Numbered from the stretch's first letter, positions 31,982 through 41,151 are shown. The stretch: 50,006 nucleotides of DNA from an uncultured Oscillibacter sp. (GCA_910584995.1 CAJUDW010000004.1:1-50006); one strand, 5' to 3'. Numbers and translations: made by a program. The notes: generated by a model not told the origin, from the sequence alone.

Positions 31982-33244
31982 ATGAAAATCTTAATCAGTC
32001 TGTCGGCTGCCCTCATTGGGGGGCTGCTCATGTCCCGTCTGGCCAAGCGCCTGAAGCTGCCCGCCGTCACGGCTTACCTAGTGTCGGGACTGCTGCTGGG
32101 CCCCTTCTGTATCGGCGCCCTCCAGATTGAAGGCCTGGGCTTCACCTCCATGGAAGCGGTGGAGCATTTGAACATGATCTCCCAGGTAGCCCTGGGCTTC
32201 ATCGCCTTCACCATCGGCAACGAATTCCGGGTCAGCCAGCTAAAGGCCATGGGCCGCCAGGCCATTACCGTGGGCATTTTGCAGGCGGTGACCGCCACTG
32301 CGCTGGTGGACGCGGCACTGATCCTGCTGCATATGATCTGCCCGGACGTCATCCCGGTCTCTTCCGCCATCACCCTGGGCGCCATTGCCGCCGCGACCGC
32401 CCCTGCCGCTACGCTGATGGTAGTCCGCCAATACAAGGCGGACGGGCCCATGACCCGGCTGCTGCTGATGGTGGTTGCCATTGACGATGCGGTGGGGCTG
32501 GTGCTGTTTTCCGCCTCCTTCGGCGTCGCCATGGCCCTGGAGAGCGGCACCATCAGCGTTGTCACCGTGCTGGTGGAACCGGTTGTGGAAATCATCCTCT
32601 CCTTGCTGCTGGGGGCGGCGGCGGGGCTGGCCCTGTACTGGGTGGAGCAGTTTTTCCACTCCCGCAGCAAACGTCTTTCCATCTCCATCGGCTTTGTCCT
32701 GCTGACGGCAGGGCTGTCCATGGAGGAGTTCGAGATCGGCGGCATCCACTGCGGGTTCTCCCTGTTGCTGGTATGCATGATGACAGGCACCCTGTTCTGC
32801 AACATCTGCGACTTTTCCGAGGAACTGATGGCCCGCGTGGACAGCTGGACGGCACCGCTGTTTGTGCTGTTCTTCGTCCTCTCTGGCGCGGAACTGGATC
32901 TGTCTGTGCTGCGGAACCCCTCTGTCCTGCTGATTGGCGTGATTTACACCCTCGTCCGCTCTCTGGGCAAGTACTTAGGGGCCTATGGCAGCTGTGCTGT
33001 GACCGGCTGCTCCGAATCCATCAAGAAATACCTGGGGATTACGCTGCTGCCCCAGGCCGGCGTGGCCCTGGGCATGGCGATTACTGCCCAAAGCCTCTCC
33101 GACGGCACGGTGGTGCGCAGCGTCGTCCTGTTCTCCGTCCTGGTCTATGAGTTGGTGGGCCCGGCCTTGACCAAGCGGGCCCTTCTGGCCGCCGGCGAGA
33201 TCAATCCTGAGGGCCGGACCTCCGCCCGGAAAAAGGCGGCCTGA
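31982..33244 (+). CDS. Cation:proton antiporter (CPA2/NapA-like)
   Basis: 420 residues from ATG 31982, with a GAGG site 9 bases upstream; an in-frame TTG at 31973 directly abuts that site. There are about twelve transmembrane segments. The N-terminus reads LAKRLKLPAVTAYLVSGLLLGP, typical of the Na+/H+ exchanger family. The central ion-binding helix includes VVAIDDAVGLVLF, with paired aspartates as in electrogenic CPA2 exchangers. No RCK/TrkA-N domain follows, unlike KefB/KefC. It probably exchanges Na+ or K+ for H+ in pH or salt homeostasis. It is monocistronic, with the unusual hairpin at its mRNA 5' end. Confidence 0.88.
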   Translation: MKILISLSAALIGGLLMSRLAKRLKLPAVTAYLVSGLLLGPFCIGALQIEGLGFTSMEAVEHLNMISQVALGFIAFTIGNEFRVSQLKAMGRQAITVGILQAVTATALVDAALILLHMICPDVIPVSSAITLGAIAAATAPAATLMVVRQYKADGPMTRLLLMVVAIDDAVGLVLFSASFGVAMALESGTISVVTVLVEPVVEIILSLLLGAAAGLALYWVEQFFHSRSKRLSISIGFVLLTAGLSMEEFEIGGIHCGFSLLLVCMMTGTLFCNICDFSEELMARVDSWTAPLFVLFFVLSGAELDLSVLRNPSVLLIGVIYTLVRSLGKYLGAYGSCAVTGCSESIKKYLGITLLPQAGVALGMAITAQSLSDGTVVRSVVLFSVLVYELVGPALTKRALLAAGEINPEGRTSARKKAA

Positions 33245-33307
33245 AACAGCGTCCCCCTCCCCGCCCCCTGCCCAAGGAAGCGGCAGACACCCCACAATCC
33301 AAAAGAC

Positions 33308-33335
33308 CGGCGGCATCCCGAACGGGATGCCGCCG
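33308..33335 (+). terminator. Terminator-like hairpin after the antiporter
   Basis: A perfect 13-bp stem (33308-33320 / 33323-33335) with loop AA, followed by CTATTTCC. The two-base loop means the innermost pair is probably open. Confidence 0.6.
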
Positions 33336-33348
33336 CTATTTCCGGCTC

Positions 33349-33377
33349 TTGCCATTCCGGAAGCCATATAGTATACT
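33349..33377 (+). promoter_or_regulatory. Promoter of the DUF4127 gene
   Basis: TTGCCA (33349-33354), 17-base spacer, TATACT (33372-33377). Confidence 0.7.
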
Positions 33378-33417
33378 AAAAAGCAGATTCTGACATCGAC
33401 AAAGGAGCGTTTCAAAC

Positions 33418-35229
33418 ATGTGGAAGAAGCTATGTGCCGGAGCGGCAGCCCTGCTGGCGCTGATTGCGGTAACTGCGCTGATTTGGCTACTGATCCCCCA
33501 GCGGCAGATACCCTCCGTGCTGGAGAGCCTATCTACGAACCCGGAAGATGTGGGTGCCTGGGACAATGTCATCGCCTATGTGCCGCTGGACGACCGCACC
33601 GACAACCTGGAGGACGTGGTCTATCTGGCGGAGGCTTCCGGTTACCAGGTGGTGCTCCCCCCCGGGGACAGCTACTGCACCAAGCTGGACGGACAGGAGC
33701 CCAACAGCAGCGGCAGCCAGTACGGCGACCGGGAGACCCTGTTCCAATGGGTGCAGGACATGGAGGCCCGGGGCTGCAACTTGTACCTGCTGTCCCTTGA
33801 TCAGATGTTTTCCGGGGGACTGGTAAACTCCCGTTCCGTCAGCGAACCGGCGGATCTGGTTTTCCCGGACGGCTCCGTCATGAGCGAGACAGAGGCCTTT
33901 GACCAGTTTATCTTTTCCCTGTCGGAGAACCCCGAAAACCGTATCTATCTCTTTGACAGCGTAGTGCGTCTTGCCTCTACCGTAGGCTACCAGGGCTTCG
34001 GCCTTACGGAATACTACGCCCTGCGGCTCTATGGCATGGAGCCCCGGCCCACCCTAGAGGGAGAGGATCTGACCCTGGAGAACGTCTTTGCCGCCTATCC
34101 CTACGGCGCGGACGGCGTTACCCCTGCCCAGGAGGGCATGGAAGAGGCCTACCGGGCCAATCTGACGGACGGGATGATTGATGACTACCTGGGCGTCCGG
34201 ATGCGGAAGCTGCGGCTGACGGACTACGTGATCTCCGCCCTGAAAACCGCGCCCCACAATAATATCCATCTGCTCATCGGTATTGACGACTCCTCCAACA
34301 CCACCAATATCCAATACAATGAACTCCACTACATTGCCAAACAGGCAGGCCGGGGCAGCACCCTTCTGACGGGGCTGGACAGCCTGGCCCGCCTGCTGGT
34401 GGGCCAGATTGCCCGGGACCGCTATGACCATCAGGTCAAGACTTATCTCCGGTATATCGGCGGCAGCCAGAGCGTCCCCTCCTCCGAATACGACCTTTAC
34501 ACCCTGGAAAAGACAGTGGATCTCCACATGGATCTCTTCCAGGCCCAGCGGGTCCCAGAGGATGAGGCGGAATTACAGCTTTTGGTGATGACCGCGCCGG
34601 AGGATCCGGCAAAGGCATTGGACTACTGCGAGGAGATGGTCTCCCAGCTGGAGTACAACGCCCAAAACCGGATTCCCACCATCCTGCTGGAGGCCAGCAA
34701 CAACACCTACGGCGATATGCTGGAGGACATGCTCCTGGAACGGGTGGATTTCGCCAACCTGCTGGCCTTCGCCGGGAAATACGACCAGGCCAACGTCACC
34801 GGCGCGGCCTTTGCCATGGGCTTCTCCCGATATTTGTATCTGGCCTGCCGGGAGGAGAAGGACGATGCCTGCGACATCGCCCAGATCCGGCAGATGGCCA
34901 ACTCTATGGCCCTGACCTACCCCTATATCCTCCACACCCGGCAGGAACTAAACCAGTTTATCGAACTGCTGCGGGGCAATTACAACAACCTCCTGCCCAA
35001 TCCAATCCGGGACAGGCTGGTGCAGGGCAAACTGGAACGGGCCTTCCTGCCCCGGTGTGAAAAGGTGCTGGATAATCTGCGGGGCACCCGCCTCATCACC
35101 TCCCTGGCCCCTTATGCGGAAAAGGAAATCGGGGATGTCTCTATCCGGGATCCCTATTTCCCCTGGAACCGCACCTTTGAAGTCTCCTTTACCATTGACG
35201 TGGCGCCTCTGGCGTCTGCCGGATCATAA
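33418..35229 (+). CDS. DUF4127-family membrane-anchored protein
   Basis: 603 residues with AAAGGAG 11 bases before the ATG. An N-terminal transmembrane or signal segment (about 5-27) is followed by an extracytoplasmic domain that begins VIAYVPLDDRTDNLEDV, close to the PLDDRPxN motif of DUF4127. Other features are NLYLLSLDQMFSGGLVNSR, LLIGIDDSSNTTN and ILLEASNNTYGDMLED. Acidic residues around LDDR and IDDS may bind metal. The family has no established activity. It stands alone between its own promoter and a convergent terminator. Confidence 0.8.
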   Translation: MWKKLCAGAAALLALIAVTALIWLLIPQRQIPSVLESLSTNPEDVGAWDNVIAYVPLDDRTDNLEDVVYLAEASGYQVVLPPGDSYCTKLDGQEPNSSGSQYGDRETLFQWVQDMEARGCNLYLLSLDQMFSGGLVNSRSVSEPADLVFPDGSVMSETEAFDQFIFSLSENPENRIYLFDSVVRLASTVGYQGFGLTEYYALRLYGMEPRPTLEGEDLTLENVFAAYPYGADGVTPAQEGMEEAYRANLTDGMIDDYLGVRMRKLRLTDYVISALKTAPHNNIHLLIGIDDSSNTTNIQYNELHYIAKQAGRGSTLLTGLDSLARLLVGQIARDRYDHQVKTYLRYIGGSQSVPSSEYDLYTLEKTVDLHMDLFQAQRVPEDEAELQLLVMTAPEDPAKALDYCEEMVSQLEYNAQNRIPTILLEASNNTYGDMLEDMLLERVDFANLLAFAGKYDQANVTGAAFAMGFSRYLYLACREEKDDACDIAQIRQMANSMALTYPYILHTRQELNQFIELLRGNYNNLLPNPIRDRLVQGKLERAFLPRCEKVLDNLRGTRLITSLAPYAEKEIGDVSIRDPYFPWNRTFEVSFTIDVAPLASAGS

Positions 35230-35426
35230 GGTTGAAAAACATCGGACTGATTTTCTCAATGGCCAGGCAGGGTCTCCCGTTATGCGCGGCATATTCGCCG
35301 GAGGATGGCGCTATGCAAACCGGCTGTTTTCCGGCAGCGGCGGTTTGCCCCTATTCAAAAAGGGCAACGATGCTTTTGTAAGCTGATTGGCGGAAAAAAC
35401 AGGCGCAGGGATCCCGGATAAACCTG

Positions 35427-35463
35427 ACAGCGGGCGCAGCCTTTTGGCTGCGCCCGCTGTTTA
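35427..35463. terminator. Terminator between convergent genes
   Basis: A perfect 15-bp stem (35427-35441 / 35446-35460) with loop TTTT, followed by TTATC on the plus strand. It separates the DUF4127 gene from the convergent deacetylase operon; the rest of 35230-35484 shows nothing recognised. Confidence 0.8.
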
Positions 35464-35484
35464 TCATTCTTTCGGTAATATCTG

Positions 35485-36768
35485 TCACATTTTATACGCC
35501 CTGTATACCTCACGGCGGGTATAGCCCTTTACCGGGGCAAAGAACTCCTCCGGCAGGGCCGCCACCGGATCCCCGGGCTTGGCGCCCTTAGGCAGCAGGC
35601 CCTTCCCGAAGCACCAGTCCATAGCCCCCCAATAGGGATCCTGCCGCTTTCCAGTCCTGCGGATCTCCTTCCACCGGCGGCCCAGGGCCTCTTCCTTCGG
35701 GGCCAGCAGCATCGCCAACTCCCCCTGGGTCATGGGATCCTCCAGGCGGAGGCAGTTGTCGGAATAGACAATGGCCCGCTCCCGCTGGAGCCGCTCCAGC
35801 TTCTCAAAGAGGGGATCCTCCCTGCCCAGATCCGCAAAGGGGCTTTCCGCCATCAGGGTGTCCACCGTGACCACCTGATAGCCGTAGGATCGGAGCAACT
35901 CCAGCTGCTTCTGCAAGCCGAAGGCCACTGGCGTCCTCTTGCCCATGTTGTAGCCGTCCTTCTGGAAGATAATCTGCCCGCAGAAAAACGCCGGATCCTT
36001 CTCCAGGGCCTTCCGCATGGGCTCCACCATAGCGTCCACCTCCGCCTGGAGGGCCGCCTCCGGGTCGTTCAGGGTGGAGGGCAGCCAGCCAGCCCCGTCA
36101 AAGGAGGCGGCCAGGTACTGGTAGCCCATCCGGTCGCAGACATCATAGCTGGTAAAGCCGTCCTGCATCCGATCCACGTAGTGGGGCGGGCGGTGCATAG
36201 CCAGGGCGCAGCCGTAGCGGTCCTTCATGAGGCTGTCCAGCTTCTGGAGATCCTCCACCGCCTTGTCCATGCTGCCAAGGTACACCCGGGCCCCATAGAC
36301 AAAGGGCTTCTTGCCAAAGATGATGTGACGGTAGCCGTGGCTGGTAATTTGGTGCCCCTCATCCAGCATCCGGCGGATCAGGCGGTCATTGTGGACTGCG
36401 CCGCCTTTGCTGTCCTGGTTGATATCGGGATAGTGATCATATTTGACGCCTCCCCAGGCGGCGCTGCCTACCTTCCCCGCCTTGTCGGGATAATTCTCGC
36501 TGGTGTCGCCCACCACGTCAAAGGTGCCCTTGGCCCCAAACTCCGCCAGGGTGTCCAACAGCACGTCGGTGAGGGATTTCCCGCCAAAGCGGTCGGGGGC
36601 GGCGGGGATGTCCATAGGCCCGTCGTCAAAGGTCATGGCGCAGATGCGCCGGCCCGTTTTCACCCGCTCTATCCGGCGGGTATAGCTGAGGCTGTGCTTT
36701 TCCGCCGGGGCAATGATCTTTTTGACAATCCGTTTGCCCCTTTTTCCGATTTTCACAATCAGCGACAT
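35485..36768 (-). CDS. Polysaccharide deacetylase (NodB-like) with C-terminal extension
   Basis: 427 residues with AAGGAGA before the ATG. The NodB domain has MTFDDGPMD (motif 1: general base and metal-binding aspartates), SHGYRH (motif 2, the HxxxH metal site), RPPH (motif 3) and a late segment with YQVVTVDTLMAES. It removes acetyl or N-acetyl groups from a cell-surface polysaccharide such as peptidoglycan, chitin-like or teichoic polymers. A C-terminal part (about 330-427) with SDNCLRLEDPMTQGELAMLL resembles half of an S-layer-homology repeat. No clear signal peptide is seen, but the N-terminus is strongly basic. It is last in an operon after an ATP-grasp and a PHP gene, which suggests a shared cell-envelope task. 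Confidence 0.82.
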   Translation of the reverse strand: MSLIVKIGKRGKRIVKKIIAPAEKHSLSYTRRIERVKTGRRICAMTFDDGPMDIPAAPDRFGGKSLTDVLLDTLAEFGAKGTFDVVGDTSENYPDKAGKVGSAAWGGVKYDHYPDINQDSKGGAVHNDRLIRRMLDEGHQITSHGYRHIIFGKKPFVYGARVYLGSMDKAVEDLQKLDSLMKDRYGCALAMHRPPHYVDRMQDGFTSYDVCDRMGYQYLAASFDGAGWLPSTLNDPEAALQAEVDAMVEPMRKALEKDPAFFCGQIIFQKDGYNMGKRTPVAFGLQKQLELLRSYGYQVVTVDTLMAESPFADLGREDPLFEKLERLQRERAIVYSDNCLRLEDPMTQGELAMLLAPKEEALGRRWKEIRRTGKRQDPYWGAMDWCFGKGLLPKGAKPGDPVAALPEEFFAPVKGYTRREVYRAYKM

Positions 36769-36817
36769 AATTTGGTCTCCTTCTCTTCCGTGATGACATC
36801 TTGTAATTTTATCTGTT

Positions 36818-37537
36818 TTATCTGGGCTTGATAACCAAATCCTGGGCCAGGCATTTCAGGGCAAAGGCCCCCCATTTCACATAGGCCCCAGGGCCCGCGC
36901 CGGTTTTCCGGCGCTTGTTCAGCTGGCTCCGGGCGGTGTACCACGCTCTGCTCCGCCGCCCGGAAATCCGGGCCTCTCCCGCCAGCAGCGCCGTCTTCGC
37001 CGCCGCCAGGGTCAGTGCCTCCGCCTCCACAGCGGTGACGCCGTTCCCAATCTCCTGGGGCAGATGGGCGTCGCTTCCGGCGAAGGGCCGGAGGCCATGG
37101 GCGCGGGCAAAGGCCTCCGCCAGGGCGTTGGCCTGACGGATTTTCCGATCCGCCCGGCCGTTCCAGACCTCTGCCCCATCCAGCAGGGGGACGATGGGCT
37201 CCAGCCGCGCCGCATCCCGGGAGCGCTCAAAGGGATGGGCCAGCACCGCCAGGCCCCCCTGGCCGTGGATGATGTCTACAGCCTGCCGGAGAGACCAGGC
37301 TTTCACCGGTCCGGTGACAAACAGCCCCAGCAGATGGCCGTACTCCGTGGACACCTCCACCCCAGGGATCAGCAGGAAATCCGGGAACACCGGCGGATCC
37401 GTCAGGGCCAGATCGTGGTCGCAGACGGCAGCGCCGCTGAGCCCGGCGGCCCTGGCCCGCTCCACAATCTCCGCAAGGCTCATGCATCCGTCCGGCGACC
37501 GGCAGGAGTGGACGTGCAGATCCAGACGCAGTTCCAT
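36818..37537 (-). CDS. PHP-domain phosphoesterase
   Basis: 239 residues; the ATG lies 2 bases after the ATP-grasp stop with AGGAGG before it, so translation is probably coupled. The polymerase-and-histidinol-phosphatase fold is shown by DLHVHSCRSPDG (6-17), AVCDHDLALTDP, PGVEVSTEYGHLLGLF, LAVLAHPFERSRD and FAGSDAHLP, which together supply the usual metal-binding His, Asp and Glu residues. The N-terminal metal-binding part is complete; the substrate is unknown. The basic C-terminus could contact nucleic acid or membrane. The genomic partner set (ATP-grasp, deacetylase) argues for envelope or metabolite processing and not histidine synthesis. Confidence 0.85.
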   Translation of the reverse strand: MELRLDLHVHSCRSPDGCMSLAEIVERARAAGLSGAAVCDHDLALTDPPVFPDFLLIPGVEVSTEYGHLLGLFVTGPVKAWSLRQAVDIIHGQGGLAVLAHPFERSRDAARLEPIVPLLDGAEVWNGRADRKIRQANALAEAFARAHGLRPFAGSDAHLPQEIGNGVTAVEAEALTLAAAKTALLAGEARISGRRSRAWYTARSQLNKRRKTGAGPGAYVKWGAFALKCLAQDLVIKPR

Positions 37538-37539
37538 GG

Positions 37540-38646
37540 CTACCTCCTAAAAAGCGTATTGCGCAGGTATTTCCGCATAGGGGCCGGATCATCCCGGAAG
37601 GACAGCGCCTCCTTTGCCCGGAACAGATCCGCCATCCCCTGGAAGAACTTCCCCGGCCGGCCCCGGCGGAGATAATCCAGCATGGCCGCGCCGTCATTCA
37701 GCAGGAACCGCATCCGCACGCCGGTGCGGTAGTCGTGAGGATCATATGCCAGGGTTTCTCCTGCCGCCGCCTGGGCATAGCGCCAGGCAAAGGGGCTTTC
37801 CGCGCAGGCGGTCATGGGAAAACTGCCCCAGACCCTGGGATTGACCTCCAGCACATAAGGGCCCTTGAATTCCACCATGGCCATGCCCACAAAGCCGAAG
37901 GAGGACAGCAGGCGGTAGGCCTGATCGATCATGCCTGCGTCGTAAAAACTCTCGCAGCAGGTGGAAGGCCCTCCCGCCGCAGGGAACTCCCGGATCCGGC
38001 GGTGACAGAGGGCGCAGACCAGGCGGCCCTCCCGATCCAACAGGAGGCTGACCCCGGCGCCGTCCCCGGACACCTGCTCCTGGACAATAGGATTGGGGTC
38101 GTACCGCTCCATGGCGGCAAGGCCGCTCCGGTATTCCGCCAGGCTGCCCGCCACAACATAGCGGTTCCGGGCCTTCAGCCCGAATTTCTCCCCGCAGTGG
38201 GGCTTAATCACCACCGGGTAAGCCTCCGGCTTCCCCTCATACTGCCTGGGAACGGGGATACCCAACTCCCGGCAGCGGCTGTGGACTGCCTCCTTGTCAT
38301 TGAGCTGATCCAGCACCTCCGGCGGAGCGACCAGAAAGTCGCAGATTTTGGAGAATTCCTCCCGCCGCCGGGACACCATCTGCAGCGTGGCGGCCCCGAC
38401 GCAGAACAGCACCGGATGGCCGTACTCCCCCAGCAGTTCCAGTAAGCGGTCCCCGTACTCCGGCTCCTCCGGGGCGGCGGCAATCCGATGGCCCCGGGCC
38501 ACATAGCGGGAGGAGAATACCGGCGGATCCGGGAAATCCCACCTCCCTGCCTGCACCGCCGCCACCTGATACCCGGCACGGCCCAGGGTCCTGGCGGCGG
38601 CAATGGAGGAACGGTATTTCGCGTCTGTCAGCACCACGGTTCCCAT
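37540..38646 (-). CDS. ATP-grasp ligase
   Basis: 368 residues with AGGAGG 7 bases before the ATG. The domain order is that of the carbamoyl-phosphate-synthase-like ATP-grasp superfamily: a Rossmann-like N-terminus (VVLTDAKYRSSIAAARTLGRAGYQV), the ATP-binding lid (YPVVIKPHCGEKFG, IVQEQVSGDGAGVSLLLD) and the metal site MAMVEFKGPYVLEVNPRVWGS. Such enzymes join a carboxylate, activated as an acyl phosphate, to an amine or similar nucleophile. The substrate cannot be read. It is first in the ATP-grasp/PHP/deacetylase operon. Confidence 0.85.
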   Translation of the reverse strand: MGTVVLTDAKYRSSIAAARTLGRAGYQVAAVQAGRWDFPDPPVFSSRYVARGHRIAAAPEEPEYGDRLLELLGEYGHPVLFCVGAATLQMVSRRREEFSKICDFLVAPPEVLDQLNDKEAVHSRCRELGIPVPRQYEGKPEAYPVVIKPHCGEKFGLKARNRYVVAGSLAEYRSGLAAMERYDPNPIVQEQVSGDGAGVSLLLDREGRLVCALCHRRIREFPAAGGPSTCCESFYDAGMIDQAYRLLSSFGFVGMAMVEFKGPYVLEVNPRVWGSFPMTACAESPFAWRYAQAAAGETLAYDPHDYRTGVRMRFLLNDGAAMLDYLRRGRPGKFFQGMADLFRAKEALSFRDDPAPMRKYLRNTLFRR

Positions 38647-38678
38647 AGACGGCCTCCTGTCTTTTGAAACTGAGACAG

Positions 38679-38707
38679 ATTATAGCAAAGACAGCAGGCA
38701 ATTACAA
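38679..38707 (-). promoter_or_regulatory. Promoter of the ATP-grasp operon
   Basis: Minus-strand TTGTAA (38702-38707), 17-base spacer, TATAAT (38679-38684) with an extended TGC. Confidence 0.7.
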
Positions 38708-38780
38708 GCGGTTATCAATCCTGTTTCAAAGAAACGGCAAGGAATTCCGCAAAAAGAGGGCTTTTTTTGTGAAAAATGCC

Positions 38781-38809
38781 TTGACGGCAGGGCAGAATCG
38801 TCGTATGGT
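38781..38809 (+). promoter_or_regulatory. Promoter of the HIT-family gene
   Basis: TTGACG (38781-38786), 17-base spacer, TATGGT (38804-38809). Confidence 0.55.
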
Positions 38810-38882
38810 AAGGAAGGGGAGAAATGGAGCGGCTTTCCAGCCTGCTCCTGTCCCCAATATCAAGAGGAGGAGATTTTTCATT

Positions 38883-39305
38883 ATGGGCTGTTTTTACTGC
38901 GATGAACACCACGAGGGCCGGGAATCCCTGATGTTCCCTGTGGGCGAAATGACAGGCGGCGTCCTGTACCTGTTCAAGGATCAGACCCACAAGGGCCGCT
39001 GCGTGCTGGCGCTGAAGAACCACCGGAAGGAGATTTTTGAGTGCGATCCCCAGGAGTTGGCCAATTTCACCACCGATCTGGCCCGGGCCACCCAGGCTGT
39101 GAAGGATCTGTGGGGCTGCGACAAAATCAACATTGGCTCCTACGGCGACACCAATCCCCACCTGCATTTCCATATTGTCCCCAAATACGAGGGCGGCGCG
39201 GAATTCGGCGGCAGCTTCCAGATCAGCTATCCGGAACCCACCTTCCTCAGCGACGGTGAATATCAGGAGATGATCACCGCTTTGAAGGACAAGCTGGGCA
39301 TTTAA
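38883..39305 (+). CDS. HIT-family nucleotide hydrolase/transferase
   Basis: 140 residues from ATG 38883, with AGGAGGAG 10 bases upstream; the open frame begins earlier, within the promoter. The histidine-triad motif HLHFHIVPK is present near residue 95, and the N-terminus has FYCDEHH. HIT proteins hydrolyse or transfer nucleoside monophosphates from dinucleotides, AMP-lysine and similar compounds; a housekeeping role is likely. It is followed after 57 bases by the cysteine desulfidase-type gene without a clear terminator, so the two may be cotranscribed. Confidence 0.88.
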   Translation: MGCFYCDEHHEGRESLMFPVGEMTGGVLYLFKDQTHKGRCVLALKNHRKEIFECDPQELANFTTDLARATQAVKDLWGCDKINIGSYGDTNPHLHFHIVPKYEGGAEFGGSFQISYPEPTFLSDGEYQEMITALKDKLGI

Positions 39306-39362
39306 CCCCTCCATCGCAAACACAGCCGGGCGCTGGCGCGCCGGAACAGAAGGAGTTTTAAT

Positions 39363-40640
39363 ATGCTGACACCTGATATTCAGAAGGCCTACACGGCGAT
39401 CCTGCGGGAGGAACTGGTTCCCGCCACCGGATGCACTGAGCCCATCTCCCTGGCCTATGCCGCCGCGTCCCTGCGGGAGACCCTGGGCGGCATCCCCCAG
39501 CGGATTCTGGCGGAGGTCTCCGGCAACATTGTGAAAAACGTAAAAAGCGTGGTAGTCCCCAACACCGGCGGGCTGAAAGGCATCCAGGCTGCCATTGCCG
39601 CCGGCGCAATGGCGGGCAAAGCCGATCAGGGCCTGCAGGTCATCTCCAGCATCCCCAAGGAGCAATACCCGGCTATCGCGGCCTATGCGGGAAGCGGCGC
39701 CATCCGGGTGGCCTGCTCCGATACCCCCCGCCTGCTGGACATCCGCCTCACCGGATGGCTGGAGGATCACCAGGCCCTGGTCCATATCGCCAACAACCAC
39801 AGCAACATCGTTCGGATTGAAAAAGACGGGCAGGTCCTTGCAGAAAAGCCCGTCAGCGATTCCCCGGAGGATGGGCTGACCGACAAAAGCTTTTTGAATC
39901 TGCGGGACATCCTCACCTTTGCCAATGAAGTGGATCTGAGCCTGGTCTCCCAGGTCCTGGACCGCCAGATCCAGTGCAACAGCGCCATTGCGGCGGAGGG
40001 CCTGCAAAACAGCTGGGGCGCCAACATCGGCTCCACCCTTTTAAAAGAGTACGGGGACGATATCAAGGTAGAGGCCCGGGCCTGGGCCGCCGCCGGAAGC
40101 GACGCCCGCATGAGCGGCTGCGAAATGCCGGTGGTGATTATCTCCGGCTCTGGGAACCAGGGCATGACCGCCTCCCTGCCGGTAATCCGCTACGCCAAGA
40201 AGCTGGGGGCCACCCAGGAACAGCTTTACCGGGCGCTGCTGGTCAGTGACCTTGTGACCATCTACCAGAAGGCAGGCATCGGCCGCCTCTCCGCCTACTG
40301 CGGCGCCGTCAGCGCCGGCGTTGGCGCAGGCGCGGGCATCGCCTATCTACACGGGGCGGATTTTGAAGGGATCTCCCAGACCATCATAAACGCCGCCGCC
40401 ATAATCTCCGGCACCATCTGCGACGGCGCGAAGCCCTCCTGCGCCGCCAAAATCGCCGCCGGTGTGGACGCCGGGATTCTGGGCTACCAGATGTACCGGA
40501 ACGGACAGGCTTTCCACGGCGGCGACGGCATCCTGGCCAAAGACGCCGACAGTACCATTGCCAACATCGGTGTTCTGGCGAAGCAGGGGATGCAGGAAAC
40601 CGACCGTACCATTCTCCAGATTATGACCAAGGATCCATAA
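39363..40640 (+). CDS. cyuA: Cysteine desulfidase/serine dehydratase-alpha-like enzyme (UPF0597)
   Basis: 425 residues with AAGGAG 6 bases before the ATG. The family signature TGCTEPISLAYAAA is at 22-35, followed by SGNIVKNVKSVVVPNTGG; the second half has GSGNQGMTASLPV, SAYCGAVSAGVGAGAGI and GTICDGAKPSCAAK. Three or four of these cysteines are expected to ligate a [4Fe-4S] cluster. Members degrade L-cysteine to pyruvate, ammonia and sulfide, and E. coli CyuA (YhaM) is of this family. The related fold of the iron-sulfur L-serine dehydratase alpha subunit is the main alternative. No CyuP-type transporter is adjacent. Confidence 0.85.
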   Translation: MLTPDIQKAYTAILREELVPATGCTEPISLAYAAASLRETLGGIPQRILAEVSGNIVKNVKSVVVPNTGGLKGIQAAIAAGAMAGKADQGLQVISSIPKEQYPAIAAYAGSGAIRVACSDTPRLLDIRLTGWLEDHQALVHIANNHSNIVRIEKDGQVLAEKPVSDSPEDGLTDKSFLNLRDILTFANEVDLSLVSQVLDRQIQCNSAIAAEGLQNSWGANIGSTLLKEYGDDIKVEARAWAAAGSDARMSGCEMPVVIISGSGNQGMTASLPVIRYAKKLGATQEQLYRALLVSDLVTIYQKAGIGRLSAYCGAVSAGVGAGAGIAYLHGADFEGISQTIINAAAIISGTICDGAKPSCAAKIAAGVDAGILGYQMYRNGQAFHGGDGILAKDADSTIANIGVLAKQGMQETDRTILQIMTKDP

Positions 40641-40648
40641 GGCAGCGC

Positions 40649-40682
40649 GTCCCCTCCGGCCGGGCCGGAGGGGACATCGTTT
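40649..40682 (+). terminator. Terminator of the cysteine desulfidase-type gene
   Basis: An 11-bp perfect stem (40649-40659 / 40665-40675) with loop CCGGG, followed by ATCGTTT. The remaining bases up to the ferredoxin terminator (40683-40900) hold no recognised gene; a CTTTGCGCAAAG palindrome lies near 40734. Confidence 0.7.
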
Positions 40683-40900
40683 CCCTGCACTCTGCGCAGC
40701 GGCCGCCCGCCGTTGGCGGATAAAGGCAGCGCACGCTTTGCGCAAAGTGTTTCCCGTGCATGGAAGATAAGTTGCCCTGCGGGGGCAGGAGACGCCCCTT
40801 CGGAGAGTGCCAGGGAAAAACCGATTGAACTGCTCTGCCGCCTGCGGGCGGCAGCCTTTTGCAGAGGGCCGGCCGGTTTTTCCAACAGGGGCCGCAAAAA

Positions 40901-40937
40901 CGGCAAAACGCCCTGCGGACGCATCCGCAGGGCGTTT
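40901..40937 (-). terminator. Terminator of the ferredoxin gene
   Basis: A perfect 14-bp stem (40906-40919 / 40924-40937) with loop CGCA. On the minus strand it is followed by TTTTGCCGTTTTT. Confidence 0.85.
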
Positions 40938-40948
40938 ATGTATCCCTC

Positions 40949-41122
40949 TTATTCCTCGGGGACAATCGCGCCGTTGGGGCAGGTATCGCTGCAGGAACCG
41001 CAGTCCAGGCAGGCACCGGCGTCAATGACGTACTGGTCATCGCCCTGGCTGATAGCGCCGGCGGGGCAGGCGTCAGAGCAAGCGCCGCAGCTGACACAGG
41101 CAGAAGTAATCTTATAGGCCAT
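40949..41122 (-). CDS. 2[4Fe-4S] ferredoxin
   Basis: 57 residues, with a GGAGG site before the ATG. It has two CxxCxxCxxxCP motifs: CVSCGACSDACP (9-20) and CLDCGSCSDTCP (38-49). Each is followed by a short AI segment (AGAIS, NGAIV), giving the internal two-fold symmetry of clostridial ferredoxins. It carries low-potential electrons for fermentation enzymes and hydrogenases, and could serve the activase-type system at 2-5 kb, though nothing links them directly. It has its own promoter and terminator. Confidence 0.95.
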   Translation of the reverse strand: MAYKITSACVSCGACSDACPAGAISQGDDQYVIDAGACLDCGSCSDTCPNGAIVPEE

Positions 41123-41151
41123 GGTCGCACCTCCATTAGAATTGTACTCTT

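Noticed and set aside
40713..41117. Protein gene on the plus strand across the ferredoxin locus
   Set aside because: It is opposite the ferredoxin, whose two cysteine motifs, ribosome-binding site, promoter and terminator are unmistakable.
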